From the NCBI GenBank assembly GCA_036768485.1, contig JAVLUZ010000145.1:19594706-19658705 (forward strand): a stretch of 64,000 nucleotides of DNA. Reading direction: 5' to 3'. The notes under the pieces are model-generated. The model was not told the origin of the DNA. It saw only the letters and a list, made by a program, of their open reading frames with translations, and did no database searches. The first letter of the stretch is position 1, and each line of letters starts with the position of its first letter. Shown here one piece after another: positions 23,132 to 35,055 of the stretch. Made by a program: the position numbers and the translations under genes. This DNA is from Mermis nigrescens (taxonomy: Eukaryota; Nematoda; Enoplea; Mermithida; Mermithidae).

Positions 23132-23613
23132 CATACAAGAGCATGTGGATGCGGGGGGTATTATTCCACTTGATTGGAAATTTTATAATTATACAGCCAT
23201 TTTGGCCGAAAACCTTGCTATATAGCCTTTCCTGAGCTCAGAAAATCAGCTATAGAGCCTTTTTGGGCTCAGAAAACTAGCTTTAAAGCCTTGCGAACTT
23301 AGAAGCATACCGTATGAGCTCAAAAAATGCTTCTGAAAAGGATATATAGCTAATTTTTCGACTCCAAACAAGGTTATGCTCTATATATAGTCCAAAAAGG
23401 CTATTTAGCTATGTTTTTGAGTCCAAATAGGCTGTATAGCTTAGTTATGTTTGTGAGTTGAAAAGAGGCTATTTGTGCGCCCGAAATGCTCAAAAACGAT
23501 TGTTTTAAAGCGATAGAATTAGTTTTTTCGCTACGGAACCGTTTTTACGAAGCACTTATCTATCTACCAATTTTTGCACCCTCCCCCTGAAAGTTTGACC
23601 TTGCGCACCAATG
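23132..23613 (-). mobile_element. F6 MITE just inside intron 1
   Basis: Ends CATACAAGAGCATG and TTGACCTTGCGCACCAATG match the ends of the copy at 31851-32281 in reverse. The interior is a run of ~30-bp units with GCTATATAGCC and TTTGGGCTCAGAAAA words. Flanks GTTCGAAA / ATGTGAAA agree at five of eight. It sits only 28 bases after the exon 1 donor. Confidence 0.72.
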
Positions 23614-26514
23614 ATGTGAAACTACCATTTGGAATTTTTCGGGTCAGGTTCATACACGTGTACATGTAGTCAAGGTGGAGTCATTAGAGGAGGGTGATAT
23701 TCAAAAACGGTCGCATCGTAAAGATGGCTCATAACATGCGTTTTTACCAGGCAATTTATCGATCGATCTAGGTAGCGCGTTAGCGCGTACCTATAATATA
23801 CTTGGGTACCCTCAACACCTGGGCACCCCCTACAGCTATAACGGGACACTTCTTGAAGGTGGTTTTTTTTAAAAGAAAGATAATAAAAAAATTCGCTGCC
23901 CGTGTTTTTTTGTTTTTCTTGAAACTCAAAATTGACTGTGTAAAGAAGGTGTAAAGTTTTTGTGTAACGTTATAACATAGAACAAATTTGGGACCTTTTT
24001 ACTGCGGCATGTAGACAACTGAGTATTGATGACTCAGCGGATTGAACAGAATAGGATAATAGAGGGATGAATTCTACAGATGACACTTTTTTTGTTTTTT
24101 GAAATTCGCATTATTTATTGAACGGCAGTAAAGAGTGCGAAAATCTGGGGGTGAAAAGCACTTTTGGTCGAGTTTTCAACCTTCCTATGTCCGATACTAA
24201 CTCCGGTTATGAGGTTTTTAAAATGCTTTCTGACAGAAATGTAGAGCGGATCATAGGGCTACATTCTGCATATAAGCAGCGTCCTCTATGCTCTAAGGGG
24301 AGAAAAGATCCTGGGGGTTTAAAGTCTACACTCTAGTGGATGGTGTAAAAACGTGATTTTAACCAAGCATTTTCTCGCCAAATTTTTCCTGCTAAGGAGT
24401 CAGTGCAAATCGAAGACAGCATTAATAAAGTGCTGCCTTACAGGGGCTAAACATCGCATGCAAACCTGCATTTAAAAAACGCAATATTGAGTTAGAGCTA
24501 TGGGGGTGAAGCCCGAAATCAGAGGCAAAAAATGGGCGAAAAAACACGTTTTTCCGAATTTTAATTAATAAATCATAGCAAATAATTTTTGCAACAGAAT
24601 TTTGGCACAACAGAATGTACTCACGATTTAAAAGCTACAAATTGCAACTTTAAACTCGAATTTCTTTGAACTCAATGGGGAGTTAGGCACGGAATTTTAA
24701 AGTTTACAGTGTTCTAAATGGTGGAAAATACGTTTTTTGTTGCGTTTTTTTGTTCGCCACTTTCTCCGTCCAGAAGTCGGGATAAGTTCAATAGAATAAA
24801 AATAAAGTGCTTTGTATCGGATGCATGTCACAGCTAAATTGTCTCATACACTAACATTTAGCGAGTGTAAAGTTGAAAATTTGGAGTCTAAAATGCGTTT
24901 CTGTCTTGTTTTTTCTGCCTAGCTTCATCCGGATACGAGCTCAGGGACGCGTTGACCAAGTCTAGAAATGGACCAGGAACCAAATTTGATACGCCAGTCT
25001 GGCACATATGTTAGACACTCTACGGTGTTGTGCAGCATACACCAATTGTTAGTCAGCCCATAGAACATCATGTAGACTTAATTTTTTCATAAATATTAAT
25101 CGTAATATCGGAACAATATCAAAATTACTGAATCTGACTAAAATCTTCTTGGTACACTAGGTGCTTACACGAAGTTTACACTCACATATGTATTTGATTC
25201 GCTGCTGTAGCATCCTCAGAAACCTATAATCTTTTTCCTGGAGTCTAGAAGTTTTCAAAGGATCATATGTGAGACTGCCGCTTTAGTAAGGTGCGTTTGT
25301 TTACATCCAACAGTGATGCAAAGCAGTTTACACTCATTGTTTATATGTCCTCAGACCATTGTAGAGACATAATTTTTTCACAGAATGTTGATCACATAAT
25401 ATCCGAGTAATTTTTATTACACTGCAGCGGTTAGGCCTTTTGCTCTAGAGCATTGCAAAATCCGAAATTTTTTCCTGAGATATAAAAAATTGACAGGGAA
25501 TGAAATATATACGTCAGTTGAGCAAGCTTGCTTACACTCAGCAGTATTGCAAAGTGGTTTAAACCTAATGTTTATTGTCTTTAAAACATTATGGAGACTC
25601 ATTTTTCCATAAATGTTGAAAGAAATATCGGAGCAATATCAAAATTACGAATCCGACTAAAATATTCTTTACGCTATGTGTTTGTGTAAAGTTTACGTTA
25701 CGTGTTAACCCTAATTCGATAGACTTGCAGAGACTTTGTAACTGAAGTCAAGAAATTTTCAAGGATTCATATGTGAGACATCAATTAAGTGAGTTTGTTT
25801 ACCCTCAAAAGTAATCTAAAGTGATTTAAAAATTATGTTCAAGTGTCCTTAGATCATTGAAGAGATGTAATTTTGTCTTAAATGGGTTGCATTAAAGTTA
25901 AATCTTTCTTAGCCGTGTTTATAATATGTTTCACAAAATCTTGCACATGGAGAGCTATCGTTTAATTGATGTAAATTGCCTGCAAAAGTGGTTTAAAATG
26001 AACCAGCAATCACACTACTGTGCACAGAAGTCGACAAAGATATACAGCTTTATTGTAATCATGTACATTAATAAGCCGTAAACTGTTAGTATTCTCTACA
26101 CCTAGTAGTTGTGTAAAGTTTGCACTATTCATTTGTTGTTAATATGTAGTCTATACTACAAATTTATTTTACTACCAAATCAAAGCGTTAGTGTTCCTTA
26201 CATTTGATATTTGCGTGAAGTTTTTGAATTTTTGCCGAAAATCTTTGCCTTCTAATTTACCAACATCCCGCCTTTTCCATTTTCTTGAAGTTTAAAATCT
26301 TTTATAATTCTCTCATAATTTAATGGTAGGTTTTAACTTTAAGTTTCTCTTGGTTTACAACTTCGCTTAGCAAGCTCATTTTTCAAAACTTTTTCATAGT
26401 GATCAGATTAGTTGCGTTTAGTTTGGAATTGGTGGACGGTCGTTATTTTATTACTCGGCTTAAATAAACCAAGTGACTATCTTTTGATTATTTTCTTCAT
26501 CGCAAATTCAAACA

Positions 26515-26590
26515 CCCAATTTTCAATTTGAAAATTGACCCAATTTTCAATTTGAAAATTGATCCAATTTTCAATTTGAAAATTGAAAAT
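26515..26590. repeat. Palindromic ~32-bp tandem
   Basis: CAATTTTCAATTTGAAAATTG occurs about three times in direct succession, each unit itself a palindrome. It lies within the large dispersed repeat but has no counterpart in its second copy. Confidence 0.85.
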
Positions 26591-26906
26591 TGGGTGTTTT
26601 CAATTTCAAAAGTCACAACACATTGTGCTTGTGTATTGATTGAGTGAGGATTTGCAATGTGAATTCGTTGGTTAAATTTTTGTGCTTGATTATAAGTGAA
26701 CTGCACATTAAGAAGAAATAACTTAATGCAGTTTTAATTTGAAAATGGATGGTGTCAATAAGGTTGTCTTGTTTAAAAAGGATAATGCTGATGTTAAGAA
26801 CAATATTGTTTTCCGCGTTCTTGGACTGTTGTCATTATTGTGGCATGTTACTGATTGTGTTTACTGACTGATGTACTGAAATCACGCTAATTAAAAGTAG
26901 TGTACT

Positions 26907-27660
26907 AGCAAAGAAAAATGCTCCGATGGAACAAAAAAGATGAATATACTTGGAATTGTGGATTATTATGGATGTAAAAGGAGGGGACTAGGAAAAATCT
27001 ACCTAAAGTCGGAAAATCTGCTAAAAATCACACTTTCTCTAAGCAACGCAAAAAATCGATGTATATTCTGCGGCCTCTAAAAAAGTGTCTTTTTTAAATA
27101 ATGTTCGAAGTTTCAGATAAGAGTAAATCTATCAAGGTTACTTTTTTAAATTGCTGGCACCTGATTGATAGAAAACTAAGAGGTATTGTATTTAAAGTTG
27201 TTTTGTTTTATGAGCATTATAGCAAGCAAAGCAGGAGCCGATTGATTAGTGCACACAATCGTTTCGGGCATGCTAGTGTATCTACATTAAGTCTGTTTCA
27301 AGTCAACTTACGTGTTTCCTACTGTTTTTAACCAACCATGTCTTCAATTGTCTTCGATGTTTGCTATTTCATTCAATTGGCTTGGAAGACTGTTAGTTTA
27401 CTTAATATCATTTCCCATAGCTACTGCATAGCTAACGTGCTGCTGTTTCAATCATTGTTATGGTTGAATATTTATTTTAATCTGTTGGCCGCAGAATATA
27501 CATCGATTTTTTGCGTTGCTTAGAGAAAGTGTGATTTTTAGCAGATTTTCCGACTTTAGGTAGATTTTTCCTAGTCCCCTCCTTTTACATCCATAATAAT
27601 CCACAATTCCAAGTATATTCATCTTTTTTGTTCCATCGGAGCATTTATCTTGGCTAGTTT
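26907..27660. repeat. Near-perfect ~165-bp inverted repeat
   Basis: Positions 26907-27075 and 27492-27660 are inverse copies with only two or three differences, all near the outer edge (CTAGCAAAGAAAAATGCTCC versus CTAGCCAAGATAAATGCTCC). The 416-base centre is unique. Copy 2 of the large repeat has a corresponding but far more diverged inverted repeat at about 49920-50110 and 50395-50600. Confidence 0.88.
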
Positions 27661-28155
27661 TCATCTACTTGAGCACAGTACAATATCATTCTTGAGATCA
27701 GAAGGTAGATACATTCAATTCTAACATGTACCTGTTTTCAAAAAATGCTCATTTTTAACAATGCATTAAGTGGATAATTCACTATAACGTGAAAAACAAT
27801 AAAAATTGAGACGTGGAAAAATTAATAATTTTGCCGTGAATTGACCAGATTATTGGACTTTTGTTTACTGAGCTGCATTTTTGCACTATAAAATACAAAT
27901 TTTCCTAACAGCAACTTACGTTTCACCAAACTCGCCCGACAATAATTGGGGTTTCAAAATCTGAGGATGAGTCAATACTCCCCACCCCTCAAAACCCTCC
28001 CAGGGGCCCTTGTGTAAGCGAGTGCAATATGTTAAATTCTGGGAGGTCAGCGCCGGAAAATTATCGAAAAGCGCCCTTTTTGGGCTAAAAAACAACAGAT
28101 TCACGTCAGAAAACACTGTTTTTTACGTTACATTCAATTATTCGTTTATTTTAAG

Positions 28156-28287
28156 GCTGTTGCTTCGTGACGTTCTTTCATAGAAAGGACGCCGTAGCAG
28201 CCCAATGTGCCTTGCATAATGTCGTTATTTTGCCCGGTATGCACCACCCTGTGCAGATGAAGCCGGCTGATAGCGAAAACAAAAACG
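28156..28287 (+). CDS. CELF-like protein, exon 2 (second half of RRM1)
   Basis: The acceptor TTTTAAG (an AAG rather than CAG acceptor) joins the phase-1 base of exon 1 to make KGCCFVTF, the RNP1 motif of RRM1. The exon continues [16 protein letters not shown] and [19 protein letters not shown], which is nearly the invariant end of CELF RRM1. The aromatic residues of RNP1 (F in FVTF) that stack on RNA are present. It is 132 bp, ending in phase 1 at donor GTATGT. It is separated from exon 1 by 5.05 kb of intron filled with repeats. Confidence 0.95.
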
Positions 28288-28549
28288 GTATGTGCAATAT
28301 GCTCATTCACGTAGTGCAAGTGAGGACATGATGCACATTCTCACTTACGCCCAATTATCTCATTACATCCCTGAAAATTATAATCTTATGCCCCCCTTAA
28401 TTTTAGGCCAAAACTTGCTTCTTTAACACCTTTTTTGCCGTTGTTTTCCGTTCAAAAATAGAAATCCGTTTCATTATTCCTTTCCTCAAAAATGGTAGTT
28501 GTGCTTAACACCCTTTCTTATGAGAAATGCATAAAACAAATTAGATTGA

Positions 28550-28985
28550 GATTTTCTCTGAAATGTGCAGATTGTGATGCCTTTTGTGCAGAATGTGACA
28601 TTTTTGTGCAGTTTGTGCAGCATTTTGTGCAAAATGTGAGGTGCGCAATTTGGAATGTGAGCATAAATGTAACAGGAGGATGGGAGATCCCCCATTACCC
28701 CAAAGCCTGAAAATTTTTGACCCTGTCCCATTCTTAAATGAAATCGAATGTTTGGGCCGTTTTTTGGCCAAAAATTGGAGTTTATACCCCCTAGAAAAAG
28801 GCTGGGAACTGGGACCCCCCTAACTTTCAATCCGTTACACGTATGAATGTGAGTTTCTGTGGGATCCACAATTTGGAATGTGAGCTTTTGTGACTTGCAC
28901 AATTTGGAATGTGAGTTTTTGTGAGGTGTACGAGTTGGAATGTGAGTTTTTGAGGTACATAATACTAGAATGCATCATATATCAC
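28550..28985 (+). repeat. Degenerate ~30-bp tandem (TTGGAATGTGAGTTTTTGTG)
   Basis: Units with GTGCA, AATGTGAG and TTTTTGTG recur from 28555 to 28975 and again at 30510-30575. An F2 element interrupts the array at 28662-28845, and an F1 element lies between the two stretches. Confidence 0.75.
28662..28845 (+). mobile_element. F2 MITE (184 bp)
   Basis: It begins CATAAATGTAACAGGAGG and ends CCGTTACACGTATG. AATGTGAG flanks both sides exactly (28654-28661, 28846-28853). The word is also part of the host tandem repeat, so the match alone would be weak, but the same boundaries occur in the other copies. Confidence 0.8.
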
Positions 28986-29092
28986 CGCCATATTGAAATG
29001 CGTTATGATTTCTAGCCAAGGTACTCGTACAGTGATTTTCTATTTTAATTCATGTTTATTTATATCTCAAGTTGTAGCTGCAGACTCTGACC

Positions 29093-29848
29093 CACCGTTT
29101 TTTTGTATTCGGCAAAGATTTTTCCCGATGTACAAAGACTTTTCGGGACCGTCTTTGTACATGTACAAAGATTTTTGGGAAGACAAAAATTGCAAAAAAG
29201 GTGTGAAATTCGCAAAAATTTTCGGCGCTTCGCGCTGAAATGAGTAATTGTGTATTCTATATATCTTTATAATGGCAGAAATTGCATTCCAAAAGGAAAA
29301 ATGTCAAATTTTTCGGCGCTTCGCGCCGTTTTAAGGCGATTCTTAGTGATTTTTGCCCTTAGAGACCCAGAAATTAGCTAAAATACACTACCAAAAGTCG
29401 AACAACTCTGTTTTTAACACACTAAAATCGCGGCTGTACCATATTAAAGTACTCCAAAATTTGTGTGTACAACATGTACAAAGATTTTTGGGAAGACAAA
29501 AACTGTAAAAAGGTGTAAAATTACAATAAATTTTCGGCGCTTCGCGCCGAAATGAGTATTATTTGTCCTACATATCTTCAAAATGGCAGAATTTGCATTT
29601 AGAATGGAAAAATGTCAAATTTTTCGGCGCTTCGCGCCGTTTTGAGACAATTTTTAGTAATTTTTGGCGTCAGAAACCCAGAAATTAGCTAAAATACACT
29701 ACCAAAGATCGGAAACCCTGTTTTACCACACTAAAATCGCTACTGTACTATATTAGAGTACACAAAAATTTGCATGTACAAAATGTACAAAGACTTTTGG
29801 CGACCATCTTTGTACATGTACAAACGGACCTTGTACAAAAAAACGCTG
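29093..29848 (+). mobile_element. F1 MITE, most complete copy (756 bp)
   Basis: It begins CACCGTTTTTTTGTATTCGG and ends TACAAAAAAACGCTG. CTCTGACC flanks both sides exactly (29085-29092, 29849-29856). The interior holds two tandem half-units, each with a TGTACATGTACA word, GGCGCTTCGCGCY near 29222, 29314, 29535 and 29622, and the phrase GACCCAGAAATTAGCTAAAA. There is no protein. Ends of CASYG type and an 8-bp TSD indicate the hAT superfamily. Confidence 0.9.
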
Positions 29849-30316
29849 CTCTGACCCTTAAATTTTCACTTTGGTTGCCATAGCCAGGCAGGCTTTTAAA
29901 GCGCGTCAAAAGTGATTCATCGATTTGTAGTAGCTTATAAATTGTAATAGTTACATATTATTGTATTATTTATATTAAGAGTGCGTTTTTTCTATTTATC
30001 ATCAATTGTGCCGTTCGAAATGTCGTTTTCTTTTGTCTAATAGGCTGACTGTATTACTGCAAAAGTTTTTTTTAATTTATGTCTTTACGCCATTCCCACT
30101 ATTGTAGCTTACAATGAGTATGACATCATTTTTAAGCTTGCTTGAGCAGCTTTAAATCAGAGAGTGCTCAATATTTCTGAAAAAAATTTAAAAATTAAGC
30201 AAAATCATTGAAAGTTCAGGGGACACATGTAATAGGGGTGAGGGGTGTATTGTGCCAAATGTGCGCGCTACGACCAGAAATGTGACGATTTTGAGCAAAT
30301 AGGTCTTGCCCTACAT

Positions 30317-30509
30317 CAGGGGCGGATTCAGTGGGGGCGGGGGGGGCGGCCGCCCCTCTATTGTGTCCAAAATTAAGGATTTTTGAGCGATTTTTAGCGA
30401 TTATACGGCTAAAAATCGGCTAACGTTTAATTTGCCGCCCAAGATCAGGGTTCCGCCCCCCCCTTAGGGGTACCCCCCACCCCTTAGGAAAATCCTGGAT
30501 CGGCCACTG
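30317..30509 (-). mobile_element. F4 MITE
   Basis: It begins CAGGGGCGGATTCAGTGG and ends CTGGATCGGCCACTG, with GGGCGGCCGCCC inside. The flanks do not match. The reverse orientation matches the copy at 55072-55259. Confidence 0.8.
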
Positions 30510-30579
30510 TGCACAATTAGGAATGTGAGTTTTTGTGAGTTGCACAATTTGGAATGTAAGCTTTTGTGAGGTGTACCAA

Positions 30580-31842
30580 TTTTAGCCGTCATCTTGGGAT
30601 TTGATTCATTTTTCCGAATTTTTATTAGTTCTTGTCTCTTTTTGCCTATTATATCAAATTTTCGGCTGACGTCATATTGTCAATAAATCTGCGTTCGCTC
30701 ACTAGATTGATCTGTAGGATCATTGAAATAAGCCAGAACCCTTCTCCCAGCGCGCGACTCTGCTTTTCACCTGAATCGCCAATTGTATTGGTGTTTATGA
30801 CTGGAAAGCTGGTATTCACCGGATTAAAAATGAATTCGACCTAAACAGAATGTATAACAGAACATTACTGGAAATGCATAAAATATAGGTTGCATGGTTG
30901 CATGAACGGGTTATGATTTGATCTCAGGGGTAGCAGTCCTAACTCTGGCGCCATCTTATCACGGAGAAGTGAACAACCCCAACTTTGGCGCTTTGCGCCA
31001 TTCCAGCACGGCCATTAGCGCTGGGGCTTGTATTGATCCGGCGCCGGAATACTATCCGGGGTTGCTGGAAAGGAGAGACCGTCGACTTAGGTTCGCATTA
31101 GCGCAGCCATTAGTGCAGGTCCTAAGCTTTGGTTTAGTGTAGGTCCGACACTTTCGGCTTATCCCTTGTTCACTTTGCTCCCTGGGTTGCTGGAAAGGAG
31201 AGAACTCGGCTTTTGTGCGCAATCGTGCAAAAAAAGTCCGGCGTTTTGCGCTAGAGTGCTCGCCAGGGAGCAACACTGTAAGATAAGGTACGCATGCGCC
31301 CTGGCTTTTCTCATGGCGCAAACTATAGAGCCTTGCCCTATGCTATAATGCACCCTATCCTACAGCATTGCAACCCAGGGCTCCCGCCACCTAATACTTT
31401 CGAGCACTTATGCTGTATTGTTCGCTTCCTTTACAGAAGCAGGTTATCAAGTAGGTAGCCCATTTAGGATTCCGTCGTTTTCACGACTACACTCGATTTT
31501 TTTAATTTCGGCTGAGAGAGCTCACTTTTCCTAAAGCGATATTCAATATCATTGCACGCTTTTGCTTGGATAATTTCAAATTCTATGAATTTTGTGTAAA
31601 TGATCTGATACAAACATGGCCAAGAGTTTAAGACACCGCTAAACAATGGCGATAAACATGCCTTTTAAACTTGCAGCAAGATTTACAAAGTTAGGTTACT
31701 TTAAATTCAGCACAAGTGAATGATATTAAACCAGTTTTTTGCGTATTTTTTGAAAACACAGTTCTATTGAAATCTATTGAGCCGTTCTCATGATATTCGT
31801 GGGCAAAGCAAAATCATGTGTAACACATTGAGCTAGCATTGT
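30580..31842. other. Spacer with a short direct repeat
   Basis: GGTTGCTGGAAAGGAGAGA occurs at about 31061 and 31190, about 130 bases apart, in a G+C-richer stretch (30940-31380) with many GCGC words. No coding frame is supported. The nature of this stretch is unknown. Confidence 0.4.
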
Positions 31843-31850
31843 CTTTAGAT

Positions 31851-32281
31851 CATAGGTGCGCAAGGTCAAACTTCAAGGAGGGGGAGTGAAAACTAAAAAT
31901 TGCTAGATAGCTACATATATGCTTCGTAAAACGGCTCTATAGTCCTTTTGGGGTCAGAAAACTAGCTAAATAGCCTTTTTTGGTCCTGGAAAACTAGCTA
32001 TATAGCCTTTTTGGACTAAAAATAAGTGTTAATCCCTTTCAGAGTCGAGAAAATGGCTATATATTCCTTTTCGAAATTTTAAAAAGACAACTAAATAGCA
32101 ATTCTGAGCTCAAAAAAGACTATATAGCTAGTTTTCCTGAGCCAAAAAAGGCTGTATAGCTAATTTTCTGTGCCTGAAAAAGGTTATACAGCAATGGTTT
32201 TTCGGCTTAAATAGCTGCAAAGCTATCAGTTTTTCAAAGCTGAGGGCGGTTAATACGCCCCTCCTCTCCTGCTCATGTATG
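31851..32281 (+). mobile_element. F6 MITE
   Basis: It begins CATAGGTGCGCAAGGTC and ends CCTGCTCATGTATG. Flanks CTTTAGAT (31843-31850) and CTTTATGT (32282-32289) agree at six of eight. The interior has about ten ~30-bp units with GCTATATAGCC. Confidence 0.75.
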
Positions 32282-32289
32282 CTTTATGT

Positions 32290-33800
32290 GTCATTATTAC
32301 GCTTAAATATCATGGACAGCTGTTGCAGAAATTTTGCATTGATTGATGATTGACTAATTTCGACCTATCGATTCAAGGTCAATGTGGTTGCAACACAGCT
32401 TCCAATGACATTTGAGCATCATGAACTTAAGAGACGATTCTAGCTCGTAACGTATGCAAAAATATTATCTTATCCCATAAATACCATGAGAACGGCATAG
32501 CAGATTTGAATGCAAGTTTGTTTTTCGAAAAGCGCGCAAAAAACTGGTCTAGACTCATGCACTTGTGTTCAGTATAGACTAACCCATTTGCTAATCTTAC
32601 TGCAAATTTAACGGTATGCCTAGAGCTAATGTTGAGGGGTCATAAACTTTTGACCAAGCCTGTAACTTCGTTTTTTAATTGATCGATTAGGCTTATTAAG
32701 GGTACCTAATCAAGTTCTGTATGGATACATACATACTGTTTAGACAAATTCAACTCAATGAACATGTAATCGTTCCGATTTGCTAGGAAGTAACGAGATT
32801 TTTCAACTCGGAAACCAAAGGAAATAGCTCCTATGTCAAATCTTAGAACATTTTATATATAAATATTTTTCTCAGTGAATTTTTACGTTGATTAATGATT
32901 GACGTAAAATGCGCCTTTGTGGTTTGACGCTCATTGTAATTATAGATGATTGAATATTCGCCTGTTTATGTTGCTGCTGCTGATCAATTTGATTGATCGC
33001 GCTTAATTGTTTATCGAATAGCTAAAACGACTGTTGTCTCTATGTATTGTTTGTGTAATTTTAATAGTTTTTCACCAATAATTTTAAAAACTGCATGTCT
33101 TTTTCCTCTCTACGTTTTGTCGGTTGTGATCAGACATGCACTTTGGAGTACCAGACTCCCCTCAGAATGGAAGAATTGAAAATTTTCTGGGAAAACGAAC
33201 AAAATGAAAGCCAAAAACAGATGAAAATCGAAAATTTTTTAAAAATTCTTCAAATAGACCAGCCACTGTGGAATAAAGTGGTTTTAAAGCTATTTTTTAG
33301 TATTTAAATGCAGTTTTTAAGGTCATGTTCTGTCCGAAAAACTCAATAACTGACCCCAAGCTAACTGATCCTTCCTCTTCCAGATAAGCCCTGCTCAACA
33401 TCTATGGTTGAAACAATAGATGCACTGCACAGCATGGCCGCTTGGTCAGTCGGTCAAGGCGAACGTAAAAAATTGAGCTTTTCGAGTCAAAATGACCTCA
33501 AAAACCGGTATAAATGCTTAAATAATGTAAAAAGTTACGTTATTCTACAGTTTCTGGTCAATTTTAAGCATCTTTCAAGAAGTTTTTAATTTTGATTCCC
33601 TTTCTGGTCTTCATGTTGTCCCATTTATCCCGGAAAATTTACCATTTTTTCATTCTCGGGGTGTCCTACTGGAATCCTAGCCCAGCCCTACGTGTATATC
33701 TAGTTGTAACTGTATACTATTGTCAAGCAGCTTGGATGGCTGATTGAGCGCGTGTGTTTGGTTACCCCCGATTAGCTGTTTGCTGCTTGTATTGTTTGAC
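32290..33800. other. Intron 2 sequence without recognised features
   Basis: AT-rich intron. The small frames at 33095-33307 and 33404-33589 resemble nothing known to me and have no splice context. Confidence 0.4.
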
Positions 33801-33818
33801 TAGTTAAGCCGAAATGTG

Positions 33819-33946
33819 ATTGGTCAGTTAGGTTCGTTCGGCTTTTCCTTATTGGTTGTTGCCGTTATTTGTCCGGGCTGCGATTGGTTAGCTATGTTTT
33901 TATTTGCGCTGATTGGTTGCCGGCGACGAAGCCGGGCCGTGATTGG
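33819..33946 (-). promoter_or_regulatory. Array of five inverted CCAAT boxes 120-250 bp before exon 3
   Basis: ATTGG (CCAAT on the minus strand) occurs at 33819, 33851, 33883, 33912 and 33942, with spacings of 32, 32, 29 and 30 bases. Four of the five read ATTGGTT and the first ATTGGTC. A weaker GATTGATTG follows near 33984. CCAAT boxes are bound by NF-Y in animal promoters. The even spacing, close to three helical turns, in a locally G+C-richer stretch suggests an internal promoter or enhancer, but this is inference. The corresponding place in the duplicated block falls in the N gap. Confidence 0.4.
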
Positions 33947-34067
33947 TTAAATGTCGTTTGTGAGCTAGTCCAGTTTATGCTCGTGATTGATTGACATATT
34001 GACATTCACTCACTAAAGTTTCCTTCACTTTTCTTCAAATTTCTAGCTTTTACTCTCAATCGTTCAG

Positions 34068-34193
34068 ATAGGAAGCTATTTGTTGGCATGCTTGATAAGC
34101 AGTTGACCGAGTTGGACGTGAGGCGCATGTTTTCGCGCTTCGGTCCACTCGAGGAATGCCTAATTTTGAGGGACGCTAATGGCAATAGCAAGG
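34068..34193 (+). CDS. CELF-like protein, exon 3 (first half of RRM2)
   Basis: The acceptor CGTTCAG joins exon 2 in phase 1 to give [14 protein letters not shown], where LFVGML is the RNP2 strand of RRM2. It continues [20 protein letters not shown] and ends after NSK at donor GTTAGT, phase 1. It is 126 bp. As in RRM1, an intron splits the domain just before RNP1, a conserved layout in this family. A second, partial copy of this exon is at 57191-57276. Confidence 0.95.
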
Positions 34194-34984
34194 GTTAGTT
34201 TGCTTATTGAAATTTTGGTTTTTTATCAGAAGAAAAATAATAAATCAAGGTAGTAAATAATACCATGCGGAGCATTGTTATGAAAAATTACTTAAGTTAG
34301 AAAAAAGTGCGTTGAACATTGAAATTAAATTTAAATTTGAAAATATTTATTAAAAATTAAAAATTAATAAAAACACTAATCACAATTAAACAGCCGAAGC
34401 CTTCAAAATCGAATCTAAGTGTGAATTTAGAACTAGAACCGGATGAAAAAATCGCTCGCCAAACGCAATAAAAGAGATATTTTGCGATTGAAAAAAACAC
34501 AATTATTATAAAATTCACTTAAACGTATTAAAAGTTTGTTTTTTTTCAAAAATCGTCAACTCGAGCTTCAAATTATGCGCTGTTTATACGAGTATTATTG
34601 ATTGTCTATATTTGCTTTATTTTTTATTGTTTTAATTTTTAAATTTTTGATCTTAATTTTTTATTTGATTTGTTTTGTTCAAATTTTTTCTGAAAAAGAC
34701 GCTATAAATCCGCAAACAATGCGAGTTTTATGCATATTCTAACCTAGCTCGGGCTAAAATTAATCAATGAAGTAGAAATAGCTTTAAACAATAGAAAGCA
34801 ATTAGCCCATCATTAAGGTAAGCATCTCACACTGGAATAGCGGAAAGAACAACGCAAAAATAAGGTTTACAGCTTTCGGCGAGCTATTGTTCGCCTAGCA
34901 ATCTTCCGGACACGATATTATATAGCTTCAACTAGCTTTACAAAATTATTCAAATAACAAGTCGCAATTATTTTTTATTTTATA

Positions 34985-34998
34985 ATATAATAATAATA

Positions 34999-35053
<55 letters not shown>

Positions 35054-35055
35054 TG
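34985..35055 (+). repeat. (ATT)n microsatellite
   Basis: An uninterrupted run of ATT/TTA triplets. The duplicated copy is at about 58085-58147, so the repeat predates the duplication. Confidence 0.95.

Larger units (their letters stand above)
23760..27664 (+). repeat. Large dispersed repeat, copy 1 (intron 1)
   Basis: The left part starts at TAGCGCGTTAGCGCG followed by ATAATATACTTGGGT. The right part ends with TCCATCGGAGCATTTATC. The same order of sequence occurs at 47990-50600. The middle has many GTGTAAAGTTTACACT words spaced over 1.8 kb. No protein is encoded. The right end is a near-perfect inverted repeat (26907-27660). Its class is unknown to me: neither LTRs nor 8-bp TSDs were found. 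Confidence 0.7.

Noticed and set aside
31050..31350. Overlapping frames of 60-89 codons in a GC-richer patch
   Set aside because: Frames overlap on both strands, carry a direct repeat and show no known domain or splice context.
33819..33946. Regularly spaced ATTGG words as a possible CRISPR-like array
   Set aside because: Repeats are only 5-7 bases and the genome is eukaryotic; a transcription-factor site array fits better.
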